Origin: Superficieibacter electus
GTDB taxonomy: Bacteria; Pseudomonadota; Gammaproteobacteria; Enterobacterales; Enterobacteriaceae
Direction: 5' to 3'
DNA length: 64,000 nt
Assembly (NCBI RefSeq): GCF_002915575.1
Contig: NZ_PQGD01000001.1
Location: 366,844 to 430,843 of the forward strand
The translations under genes were made by a program, and so were the position numbers. Under the pieces are notes generated by a model. It worked only from the letters and a program-made list of their open reading frames with translations. It had not been told where the DNA came from and did not search any database. How positions within the stretch are numbered: the stretch's first letter is position 1; each line of letters begins with the position of its first letter. Below, in pieces: positions 31,787 through 39,949 of the stretch.

Positions 31787-31790
31787 ACAG

Positions 31791-31957
31791 ATTGCTGACA
31801 AACGTTATACCGTGGAATGATGCCTGGCGGCGCTTCGCTTGCACAGGCCTACGGGTTACGCATAACGTATTGATATTGATGATTTTCGTAGGCCGGGTAA
31901 GGCGAAGCCGCCACCCGGCACAACGGCGAATACAGTAGCAAAACAGATTTTGTCATC
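31791..31957. repeat. 167-bp dispersed repeat with paired REP units, copy B
   Basis: Near-exact reverse complement of 4561-4728, with two REP-like palindromes (ggcggcgcttcgcttgcacaggcc and ggccgggtaaggcgaagccgcc) and the shared linker cgggttacgcataacgt. It separates two nearly identical terminator hairpins, between pta and the convergent autotransporter gene. Confidence 0.8.
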
Positions 31958-31962
31958 AACCC

Positions 31963-31995
31963 AGGCCGCAACGGTTAACGTTGCGGCCTTTTTTA
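31963..31995 (+). terminator. Terminator after pta, distal to the repeat
   Basis: Perfect stem ggccgcaacg (31964-31973) / cgttgcggcc (31979-31988) followed by a T tract (cctttttt). It fits the end of the pta transcript in the plus direction. Confidence 0.75.
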
Positions 31996-32009
31996 TGCCC
32001 TACGGAGGA

Positions 32010-35000
32010 TCAGAATGACCAGCGGATATTGGCATTCACCGCATTGTCACGGGTATCGGAACCATATTGCCCCTGGTAACCCACATCCAGGCTAGCGGTA
32101 CGCGACAACCTGACGCTGACGCCAACGTCGCCGACCAGCGTGTCTTCATCTACCGCATTCCCCTGAGTGACGAACGCATCGCTGCCGGCAAACGCCATCC
32201 GGGAGGAGGCAGTTTTATCGCCATACGCATGCTGCCAGCCTAATGAACCGTACAGACTAACGTTTTGCGGCAGTTCCGTTACACCACGCACGCCCAGCGT
32301 AGAGAAGAAGGTGTCCATGGTTTCATTACGCACGCTTAGCGCCGCGGCCCCGCCATTTTCCTCAAAGTTATCGGTGTGCAGGCGGATGTAGCTCAGGTTT
32401 ACGAACGGCTCGACGTTCAGTTCCGGCTGACCAATGCGATAAGCCGCTTCGGTGTACGCCAACAACGAATTCGCATCGTAGTCGGATTTCAGGCGATCCG
32501 AGAAGCCGCTGAAATCAACGTTACGTTCACCGTCGATTTTGTGCCAGGTATAGCCCACTGCACCACGTAACGAGAACGCATCCCGCTGCCCTGCCGCATA
32601 CAGACCGAGGTGATAGTTATCGCTATCAATGCTGGAACGACGGCTATCAACATCATAATCACCACGACTGTAGCCAAAATAGCCACCGATGCGCACATCG
32701 CGATCATCCAGTTTACGATCGGCCCCAATCAGGAAGCCAGCAGTGTTGCCATCAAGCTTACCGGTGTTGCCGTCGCCGCTATTTTTACTCCAGGAGCCAA
32801 ACGTCTGGCCCCATACAGCATTGTTTTGATCCTGCATCGGCTGTACCAGTGACATCGCCATCGGCGGCACCGGCAGCGCATCATTATCAAATACGCGCAA
32901 CATACGCTGGTTGAGTACACTGACCACTTGATTGCTGCCGGAGATCAGCCTTGATTGCAGGGACGGGTAAACCTCGCCTGAGAGCTGATTAAACGCCTCG
33001 CGCGCTTCCGGGGCACTCAACAGCAGTAGCGAGTTGTAGAGTGCCAGTGAAGGACCGCTCTGCGTCAACGTCGATAGTGCGCCTGCGGTATTCCACTGAT
33101 TGCTGGTTTCCGCCACCGTCTGGAAAATCCCCGGCTCACCACCCGGATTGCCGCCGCCGGGGTTCTCACCGCCCGGATTACCGCCGCCGGGGTTCTCACC
33201 ACCCGGATCGCCGCCGCCAGGGTTCTCACCGCCCGGATTGCCGCCGCCAGGGTTCTCACCGCCAGCATCTTTCTGTGCGATGGTGAGGTCGACCGCATTA
33301 GCACTCTGGTTAAGCGCTACATCAAGAAAAGCGGATTTAGATAACGCCGACGCGAACTGTCCCTCAATGCCGCCGTTCGAGGTGAGAATACGGTAGCTTT
33401 GCCCGGTTTGATAGCTGGTCTGTGGATCGAGCGCGGTCACCTGTACTTTAGCCTGATCGCTGATGGTGGTTTTACCTTCCACCAGCAGTTGATCGCTTCG
33501 GCCATCGCCTGCAATGTCAACATCGTAGAATGACTCGCCAATAAAGTTGAGGTAGCGCTTCAACGTCAATGTGCCGATAGAGCCATCACCCGGGGAGATA
33601 TGGCCGCCGGACAAGATCTCAGTCTGCCCCAGCGTACCGTTACCCCCCAACGTACCGCCGTCTTTAATGGACGCGGCGCTACTGTAGCCCAGCCCGTTAC
33701 TGACGTCCGATCCCGCAGTGCCGTTAAGAATTAACGTCCCGCCACTTTCCGCACTCAGCGTTTGCACATCAAAAGGGCTATCCTCTTCCTGAGTATTGAT
33801 ATCGCCCGCGATGATGATCTTCCCGCCCCGGGCCGTCACGTTGGCCTGCAGTTGGGTCAGATCGCCACTTAACGTTGTCTGGCCGGCGGTATTAATAACA
33901 TCGCCTTCGCCGCTCATCTTGTTACTGAATTCGTAATTTTCGGCGGTGTGATTAAAGTAGACGTAGCTACCAAAAAGCCCGCCTCGCAGATTAATCGCGG
34001 TTTGCGCGTCAATCACCCCAGCCCCACCTGCCGCCCCGAGCGTTGGCTCGGTCAGGCCGGTGCCAGTATCCATATTGCCACGGCTACCAATGATCAGCGC
34101 ACCACGGTTCGAACCCGAACTTGTAGTACCCAGCACCAGTTCGTTATTACCCGCGGAGAATACCCCGCCATCGGCGACCGACAAGACGCCATTACCATAA
34201 TCACCCACGGCAACACTGCTACCACTGGTGAAGCGCGAACCTTCACCGGCTACATATAATTCGGCAGTTTTAGCCGAGCCTGACACCCCGTCGACCTCAA
34301 CATTGCCGACGTTAACCGCACCGCCGTTCAATACGTCCAGATCGCCGTTAAGGGTAAGCGCGTTGGCGACATTCCATTGGGAATTATTGCCCGTTACCGT
34401 CACTTTGGGGTTAGCGTTGTCAGCTTCATTCGGTCCGGAACCGTCACCAATACGGGCCTGATTTGCCGTGTTCATCACCGCGCCATCTTCAATCGATACG
34501 GTGGAACGCGCGCCTAAATCGGTGCCTACGCTGAGATAGTTACTGTCAATCCGGGAACCCGCGCCAGTGGCAATAAGATGGCTGTCATAACCCCGGTTTG
34601 CGCCGACCACAATTTCTTTGGCGCTGGCCAGGGCACCATTTTCAACCCGTAATGTTGCTAACCCAAGATTCAGGTCACCGTGCAAAACGTATTGATCGTT
34701 GAGCGCGTTCAATTCTGCATCCGGCCCACTGACCGTTACCAGGCTTTCGTAGATTTGACCGTCAGACAGCCGGCCAATGTTGATGTTATTAGCGGTGATT
34801 TTACCGTTGTCGATAAACACGTTGGCGCGTTGATTGCGGCCCACGTAGACATTTCCGTTATAGACTAACGACTCATTAATGGTGGAATCACCGTCGAAAA
34901 CAGCATCATCGGCACGTGCATTATCAGCAGGAGCCAATAAGAACAATGGTGCAGAAAACAGGGCGAGGTAAAGTCTGGAAAGCGGGGTTTTCACCGCTAG

Positions 35001-35024
35001 CGGGGGCGATAAATGTTCATTCAC
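32010..35024 (-). CDS. AIDA-type autotransporter (type Va secretion), 1004 residues
   Basis: A self-secreted surface protein. The start is GTG 35024 with GGAG 7 bases upstream; an ATG at 35020 is out of frame. A signal peptide covers about residues 1-38 (hydrophobic LYLALFSAPLFLLAPA, then NARADD). The passenger (about 39-585) is rich in Gly/Asn/Val repeats typical of a right-handed beta-helix (for example NGALASAKEIVVGANRG, DGGVFSAGNNELVLG, SGGTLILNGTAGSD). A Gly-Pro-rich linker at about 586-633 holds four 10-residue units (GGENPGGGNP type). The C-terminal beta-barrel (about 735-1004) ends NANIRWSF with the terminal Phe required for outer-membrane insertion. Adhesin or biofilm function is likely but unproven. 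Neighbours are a small lipoprotein and a two-component system. Confidence 0.93.
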   Translation of the reverse strand: MNEHLSPPLAVKTPLSRLYLALFSAPLFLLAPADNARADDAVFDGDSTINESLVYNGNVYVGRNQRANVFIDNGKITANNINIGRLSDGQIYESLVTVSGPDAELNALNDQYVLHGDLNLGLATLRVENGALASAKEIVVGANRGYDSHLIATGAGSRIDSNYLSVGTDLGARSTVSIEDGAVMNTANQARIGDGSGPNEADNANPKVTVTGNNSQWNVANALTLNGDLDVLNGGAVNVGNVEVDGVSGSAKTAELYVAGEGSRFTSGSSVAVGDYGNGVLSVADGGVFSAGNNELVLGTTSSGSNRGALIIGSRGNMDTGTGLTEPTLGAAGGAGVIDAQTAINLRGGLFGSYVYFNHTAENYEFSNKMSGEGDVINTAGQTTLSGDLTQLQANVTARGGKIIIAGDINTQEEDSPFDVQTLSAESGGTLILNGTAGSDVSNGLGYSSAASIKDGGTLGGNGTLGQTEILSGGHISPGDGSIGTLTLKRYLNFIGESFYDVDIAGDGRSDQLLVEGKTTISDQAKVQVTALDPQTSYQTGQSYRILTSNGGIEGQFASALSKSAFLDVALNQSANAVDLTIAQKDAGGENPGGGNPGGENPGGGDPGGENPGGGNPGGENPGGGNPGGEPGIFQTVAETSNQWNTAGALSTLTQSGPSLALYNSLLLLSAPEAREAFNQLSGEVYPSLQSRLISGSNQVVSVLNQRMLRVFDNDALPVPPMAMSLVQPMQDQNNAVWGQTFGSWSKNSGDGNTGKLDGNTAGFLIGADRKLDDRDVRIGGYFGYSRGDYDVDSRRSSIDSDNYHLGLYAAGQRDAFSLRGAVGYTWHKIDGERNVDFSGFSDRLKSDYDANSLLAYTEAAYRIGQPELNVEPFVNLSYIRLHTDNFEENGGAAALSVRNETMDTFFSTLGVRGVTELPQNVSLYGSLGWQHAYGDKTASSRMAFAGSDAFVTQGNAVDEDTLVGDVGVSVRLSRTASLDVGYQGQYGSDTRDNAVNANIRWSF
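33141..33260 (-). repeat. Four tandem 30-bp units encoding the autotransporter linker
   Basis: Exactly four in-frame 30-base units at 33141-33170, 33171-33200, 33201-33230 and 33231-33260, each ending ggttctcacc on the plus strand, with a partial unit before them. They encode Gly/Pro/Asn/Glu decapeptides, one with Asp in place of Asn. Copy number can change by slippage without breaking the frame. Confidence 0.9.
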
Positions 35025-35215
35025 GGGCTTTCTCCGTTTTTATTAGCGTGATATCGCGAAGATCGTTGTTATAAAAACTCAATACACCACAATAGTTAAC
35101 CCGTTATTTCGCGAAAGCAGGCTTGCAGGTTTACTCTTCGGCACAGGGCGAACTTATACAGTTTCCACTTTGCCAGGCGATAACAGAGAACAGCCACCCT
35201 GCTCTCTGCAACACA

Positions 35216-35530
35216 TTATTTATGAGTGACGATCGGCACGCAGGTTGGCGCACTTAATGTCGGCGCAGAACCCAAAATACCTGGCATCATCAGCGATGAG
35301 CAGTCAAAGATTCGCCCTTTTTCGGTCGTCGCCCGGTAAGAAAGTTTTTGCCCGCCCAGCGCATCAGGCTGCGCGCCATTCACATTCGTTACGGTAATTT
35401 CATCAGACGAGCCCAGGCCCAGCATTTTTGCCGTTTCCGCTTGCAGTAACGGCACAGCCTGATCGGTTTTCATGGTCGAACAGCCAGCTATCATCATCGT
35501 AGCGGTTAAAGCGATGAGTACTTTTTTCAT
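35216..35530 (-). CDS. Small lipoprotein, 104 residues
   Basis: Begins MKKVLIALTATMMIAGCSTMK with a clear lipobox (IAGC), so Cys16 should be lipidated; Ser after Cys favours the outer membrane. The mature part (about 88 residues) has a beta-rich pattern (DEITVTNVNGAQPD, KLSYRATTEKGRIFDCSSLMMPG) and two further Cys (in DCSS and PTCVP) that could form a disulfide. It resembles small enterobacterial lipoproteins of unknown role. It is 190 bases upstream of the autotransporter on the same strand and divergent from the response regulator, so coregulation is plausible. Confidence 0.8.
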   Translation of the reverse strand: MKKVLIALTATMMIAGCSTMKTDQAVPLLQAETAKMLGLGSSDEITVTNVNGAQPDALGGQKLSYRATTEKGRIFDCSSLMMPGILGSAPTLSAPTCVPIVTHK

Positions 35531-35709
35531 AAATTATCCTTTTTAACCAGACAGTTGCGAACCCTGAATGGCTTTATATTTTCTCTTATCACAATCCTGA
35601 GATAATATATTTTCCTTTCCTAAACGAAAAAACCCTCCTAAAGTAGGGAAGGTTAATTAATAAAACGCCGTCAGCCCTTTCTGAGACGCACAGTAAAAAG
35701 GAGAGACCT
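35531..35709. promoter_or_regulatory. Divergent promoter region lipoprotein / response regulator
   Basis: 179 bases shared by the lipoprotein (minus) and the response regulator (plus). It is AT-rich, with an imperfect dyad aaccctcctaaagtagggaaggtt at about 35630-35654. This could be a stem or a site for the adjacent regulator. No site can be assigned. Confidence 0.35.
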
Positions 35710-36339
35710 TTGCGGGAAGATTATGCGTTGGTCGTCGATGATCATCCGTTAGTCGCAAGCGGCATTGCCAATTTCCTCAGTACGCATTGTCAATTTAAAA
35801 AAGCGAGTGTGGTAACCACCGAGGAAAATTGCTATCGACATATTATGGACTGCGGACCCCCGCGCTTACTGGTTATTGATTTCTGGCTTTCTTCTGGCAC
35901 CGCTCTGAAATTACTCAAAGAGATCAAACAACTCTACCCTCAGGTGCGCCTGCTAGTCGTCAGCGGTGATGAAAATAATGATCTATGGCTCAAAGTCCGC
36001 CAGGCGGGCGGGCATGGTTTCGTGTTAAAAAATGAGCCACCAGAATTGTTTTCCAGAGCCGTTTCGGCACTTAAAGAAAATAAAGAGTGGTTTCCTCTGG
36101 AGAGTCAAATATCCACGGTAAACAACAATGAATTTCTCTTGAAATTTAACTTAACGCCACGTCAAATTGACGTTCTGAATATGATGATGCGTGGTTTACC
36201 TAACAAAAGAATTGCATCGCAACTGTCTATTTCTGAGCCCACTGTCAAAGAGCATATCAGTAATATTCTAAAAAAATTCGGCGTCAACAGTAGGGTTGAA
36301 GCCATTACCCTGCTGCACAGTAAACGGGGACATTCTTGA
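35710..36339 (+). CDS. NarL/FixJ-family response regulator
   Basis: 209 residues. An N-terminal receiver domain (about 1-120) contains the acidic pair in VVDDHP, the phosphorylation site D57 in LLVIDFWLSS, the Ser in VVSGD and the Lys in GFVLKNE. A C-terminal LuxR-type helix-turn-helix (about 145-205) shows LTPRQIDVLNMMMRGLPNKRIASQLSISEPTVKEHISNILKKFGVNSRVEA. The start is TTG 35710 with AGGAG 6 bases upstream; the next Met is well inside the receiver domain, so the TTG start is needed. It is coupled to the histidine kinase gene by overlapping stop and start codons. Target genes are unknown; the divergent lipoprotein and autotransporter are the obvious candidates. Confidence 0.93.
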   Translation: MREDYALVVDDHPLVASGIANFLSTHCQFKKASVVTTEENCYRHIMDCGPPRLLVIDFWLSSGTALKLLKEIKQLYPQVRLLVVSGDENNDLWLKVRQAGGHGFVLKNEPPELFSRAVSALKENKEWFPLESQISTVNNNEFLLKFNLTPRQIDVLNMMMRGLPNKRIASQLSISEPTVKEHISNILKKFGVNSRVEAITLLHSKRGHS

Positions 36340-38138
36340 TGATGTTTTCGCAGGATTTGCAAAACGTGGGGATTTCTTCACGCGCTCAGATCCGAATGCT
36401 GGATAATACCTTTCTGCGTTTAGTTTTTAGTTTTACCGCGGTCCCTTTTGTCGGCATTCCTTTTGTCATGTGGCTTTATTTGTTGGGGGATGAGTTAGCA
36501 CCTACCGGTATCTGGATAAGTATTTATCTGATCTGTGCCGTGGCCGTCAGACTATGGCACAAACGCTACCTGCGGGAGGCAAAAGAAAATGATGCCAAAA
36601 TCGTGTTACGCCGCTGGCTGCCACGCGTCAATAATGTCGCGCTATTACACGGGCTGGGTATTTCATCGCTTTATTTAATCACCCCGCAGACGCATAACTT
36701 TGACTTTTTCTTGCTACTAAACATCAGCATTGCCGCCATCGTCGCCGCCAATGCCACGCATTTAACCCCCGTCATCAGCACGTTCACACGCTTTTTTTTC
36801 GCGTCATGGGGACTGTTAAATTTCTGTATTATCTGGCGGCTGGACAATCTTATGTTTATTGTCCTGATGCTGAATTTACTTTATGGTTTTGCCATTTACC
36901 GCCACGCTTTAACGTCACACGCCTTTTTTATACAGCAAGCACGACTTGAAGAAAAAAGCTCGCGCCTTGCCGAGCAATTTCGTCAGGCTAAAGAAGACGC
37001 GGAGCTGGCGCTACTGGATAAAAATCAATTTCTGACGACCGCCAGTCATGATTTGCGCCAGCCGGTGCATGCGATGGGGTTTCTCATTGAAGCCATTATT
37101 CATAAAAATCGCGATGATGCCCTCACCCCACAACTGCTGGATTTGCAACAAAGCGTGCGTTCAGTGCACCTGATGTTCAATTCACTGCTCGATCTCAGCA
37201 AAATTGAATCCGGTAATGTCAGGACCTCCACAACGGCGGTGGATATCGGCAACCTGCTCGATTCAGTAATGACATTATTCCGTGAAGAAGCCAAAAGCCG
37301 TGCCCTGGCGCTGCGCATCTGGCGACCTAAACGGAGTATCCGGGTAATGGGCGATCCGCTGTTAATTCGGCAGTCACTCATTAATCTGATTCAGAACGCG
37401 CTACGTTATACACAACACGGTGGCGTGCTGATCGCCATCCGTCCGCGCGGCTCAGACTGTCTGATCGAGGTTTGGGACACGGGCGTAGGCATCGCGGATA
37501 ACGAGAAAAGTAAGATTTTCTCCCCCTACTATCGCCCTGAGCTGGCATGGAAAATCGACAGTGCGGGTCACGGTCTGGGGTTAGCCGTGGTCGCACGATG
37601 CGCCAAATTGATGAACGTGCGCTACGGCATGCACTCTGTTGAAGGCAAAGGCTCTCGTTTCTGGATGCGCTTTAGCCAGACTACTGGCGAAGAAAAAACC
37701 GCGGAGAACGCAACAGTGCATCAAAATCTTACTCCTCCCACGCCGCGGGTGCCGCTATCTGGCTCCTGTCTGGTCGTCGATGACGATCCGCTGGTGACCT
37801 CCGCCTGGGAAAGTCTGATGAGCACATGGGGAATTACCGTACGCTGCGCGGCTTGCGCAGAAGAAGCGTTTGCCATTGTGGATGATGGATTCAGGCCCTT
37901 CGCCATGCTGTGCGATCAGCGGCTGCGCTCCGGTGAGAGCGGCTTCGATATACTTAAAGCGCTGTTTGAGCGTCTGCCGGACGTCAGCGGCGCAATGGTC
38001 AGCGGCGAGTTTAATTCGCGCGTACTGCAAGAAGCCGAAGAAGAAGGTTATCTGGTGTTACGTAAGCCTCTGGAGCCAGCAAAGTTATATGCGCTGTTGA
38101 CCCAGTGGCATGGCGAGTATGCAGGCCAGCCATATTAG
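36339..38138 (+). CDS. Membrane hybrid sensor histidine kinase
   Basis: 599 residues. The N-terminal half has six to seven hydrophobic segments (about 25-190) forming a membrane sensor without a long periplasmic loop. A short coiled coil (ARLEEKSSRLAEQFRQAKEDAELALLDKN) leads to the HisKA domain with phosphorylated H237 in ASHDLRQPVH. The ATPase domain shows the N box NLIQNALRYT, DTGVGI and GHGLGLAVVARCAKLM. A C-terminal receiver (about 480-590) has VVDDDP, D526 in MLCDQRL and the Lys in LRKPLEP, so phosphate may be relayed or buffered. Possible starts are TTG 36336, ATG 36339 and ATG 36342; ATG 36339 overlaps the regulator stop (TGATG). The signal is unknown. Confidence 0.93.
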   Translation: MMFSQDLQNVGISSRAQIRMLDNTFLRLVFSFTAVPFVGIPFVMWLYLLGDELAPTGIWISIYLICAVAVRLWHKRYLREAKENDAKIVLRRWLPRVNNVALLHGLGISSLYLITPQTHNFDFFLLLNISIAAIVAANATHLTPVISTFTRFFFASWGLLNFCIIWRLDNLMFIVLMLNLLYGFAIYRHALTSHAFFIQQARLEEKSSRLAEQFRQAKEDAELALLDKNQFLTTASHDLRQPVHAMGFLIEAIIHKNRDDALTPQLLDLQQSVRSVHLMFNSLLDLSKIESGNVRTSTTAVDIGNLLDSVMTLFREEAKSRALALRIWRPKRSIRVMGDPLLIRQSLINLIQNALRYTQHGGVLIAIRPRGSDCLIEVWDTGVGIADNEKSKIFSPYYRPELAWKIDSAGHGLGLAVVARCAKLMNVRYGMHSVEGKGSRFWMRFSQTTGEEKTAENATVHQNLTPPTPRVPLSGSCLVVDDDPLVTSAWESLMSTWGITVRCAACAEEAFAIVDDGFRPFAMLCDQRLRSGESGFDILKALFERLPDVSGAMVSGEFNSRVLQEAEEEGYLVLRKPLEPAKLYALLTQWHGEYAGQPY

Positions 38139-39949
38139 CTCAACGGGAACACCTTCCCATGCGGCACAAATGGCAGACGCCGCCCCTGAGGCAGCAGCCA
38201 CGCATGTTCCATCGCCACGCGAACACTCTCCTCACAGTAACCGTCTGTGATCACCAGCACCGGCCCGCCCCGGGGGAAATCACCCTTTATGGCCAGCGCA
38301 CTGAGCATATCAATCCCCGGTTGTAACACGGTACCACCGCGCCCCAGAAGCGTGAAGTGATGTAACAGGTCCTCTGGCAGTACCCAGCCGCGATCGTAAG
38401 CTCTGGCGTCACAGCAAATAAAGCGCACGGCAAACACATCCCGCGCCAGAGAGTAACTGGCAATAGCACCCAGCGCTTTACCCAGCAATTGCGGGTCCAT
38501 AGAGCCGGACGTATCCAGTACCACGCCAAAGACGCGCGAACGGCGTTCTTCCTCGGAAGGTTTTATTAAGGCAGGACGCGGAATGCCGGGCGTGGCGCTT
38601 TGACGTCGGGACGGGCGGGCATAGCTACGCCGTTGTTCCGGCGGCGGAAAGTGCTCATCAAACCATTCTGCCAGCGCCACATCCCATGGGACTGGCGGCT
38701 GCGCCAGACTACGGATTTCCTCAATAAGACCGGCTGGTAACGTGCCTCGGGCGGGCGAATAGAGACAGCGATCCAGCCCCTGATACAGCGCACGGCGGCA
38801 CCAGGCTTCCGCGTCGGTAAAGCGGCTTTCATTTTCCTCACTTAGAATGTCGCCTCCGGCACGGCCGCGCAGTGTGATCAACTTACGCGACTGACGCATA
38901 TTCTGCGCCAGCGCATCGTAGATCTCTTCCGCTGACATCGCGCTGAACTGCGGATCGTAGAGCAGCCCCAGAGCCGGTGGGGTGCCTATCTGCATCTGGA
39001 TCAGCCAGTCGTTAATAATAAAATCGCAGGCGACGTTCCACAGTTCGGCATCCCGCCCGCGACGGCGCGAGGCATGGTTCAGACCTGCATGCAAAAGCTC
39101 ATGCGCGAAGACAAACACCAGTTCATCCTGTTTCAGGCGGGCATGGGGATTAATCCAGATTTTGCCAATGCTGACGTCAATGGCTGCGACGGCAATGTCA
39201 TACTGGCTGCAAAGCTGGCCATCTTCTTCAATATCAAAACTGGCTGCCAGCGCGCCTAAAAGCGGATAGATTGTCATAATGTGCTGGCGCGCCTTCTGCG
39301 CGGCGCTCATTTTATACTGACGGTGTTCAGAGGGCTGATAGCCCCCCGCCTGCTCCAGCGCCAGGCTGACGCTGTTACTCAGTCCGTCTGCCAGTAAACT
39401 TTTCCAGTCAGTTGCTGACGAATCACTTTTCGCAGACCGCGAAAAAAGATGAAAACAGCTCTTCTTCCCGCCGCTATAACGCATGTGCCACTGGTACAGT
39501 TCTTCGGCGATACCCTCTTCCTGCATCTGGCGAAAAAGCGCGTCAGCGTCCGCGTGATTTCCTTGCGGAAAGGGAAAGGACTGAAGTTCTTCGGGCAGTG
39601 GACCAATTTTTAGCTCATCACAAAAACGCATCATGGCGATTAGCACCGCCAGTTCCCATTGCAGCGCAGACGCCGGAGTCGGGTCGCGGATCAGCCCAAA
39701 GCCCAGCGCTGACAGCGCCTGTGCAATCATCCGCGCCCACTGTTCAGGCGTGGCGTGGCGCTTTGCGTTGAGCCACAGATAGCCGTTATTACCGACAATT
39801 AACCAACCCTTTGCAGAGACGTGATTATGATCGTGGTCAAAATACGCATACACACGTGACCACATCGGCGCAAACAGTGGATGCTTCGCCACGATAGCAA
39901 CGCCGGCTTTACAGGCCTCCAGCGCCGGGTTACGCACCGCTTTACTCAT
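38135..39949 (-). CDS. DUF2201-type metallopeptidase-like and VWA protein
   Basis: 604 residues. The N-terminal two thirds is the putative metallopeptidase-like domain paired with a VWA-like domain in DUF2201 proteins. A zinc-site motif HELLHAGLNH (HExxH) begins at H283, preceded by Gly/Ile/Trp-rich IWINPHARL. The C-terminal part (about 470-600) is VWA-like with an intact MIDAS: D479 in LDTSGSMDP, the Thr in RGGTVLQ and the Asp in VITDGY. The residue Cys pair in FICCDARAYD is typical. There is no signal peptide, so it is cytoplasmic. ATG 39949 overlaps the ATPase stop by four bases; its own stop overlaps that of the convergent kinase gene. The function is unknown. Confidence 0.88.
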   Translation of the reverse strand: MSKAVRNPALEACKAGVAIVAKHPLFAPMWSRVYAYFDHDHNHVSAKGWLIVGNNGYLWLNAKRHATPEQWARMIAQALSALGFGLIRDPTPASALQWELAVLIAMMRFCDELKIGPLPEELQSFPFPQGNHADADALFRQMQEEGIAEELYQWHMRYSGGKKSCFHLFSRSAKSDSSATDWKSLLADGLSNSVSLALEQAGGYQPSEHRQYKMSAAQKARQHIMTIYPLLGALAASFDIEEDGQLCSQYDIAVAAIDVSIGKIWINPHARLKQDELVFVFAHELLHAGLNHASRRRGRDAELWNVACDFIINDWLIQMQIGTPPALGLLYDPQFSAMSAEEIYDALAQNMRQSRKLITLRGRAGGDILSEENESRFTDAEAWCRRALYQGLDRCLYSPARGTLPAGLIEEIRSLAQPPVPWDVALAEWFDEHFPPPEQRRSYARPSRRQSATPGIPRPALIKPSEEERRSRVFGVVLDTSGSMDPQLLGKALGAIASYSLARDVFAVRFICCDARAYDRGWVLPEDLLHHFTLLGRGGTVLQPGIDMLSALAIKGDFPRGGPVLVITDGYCEESVRVAMEHAWLLPQGRRLPFVPHGKVFPLS

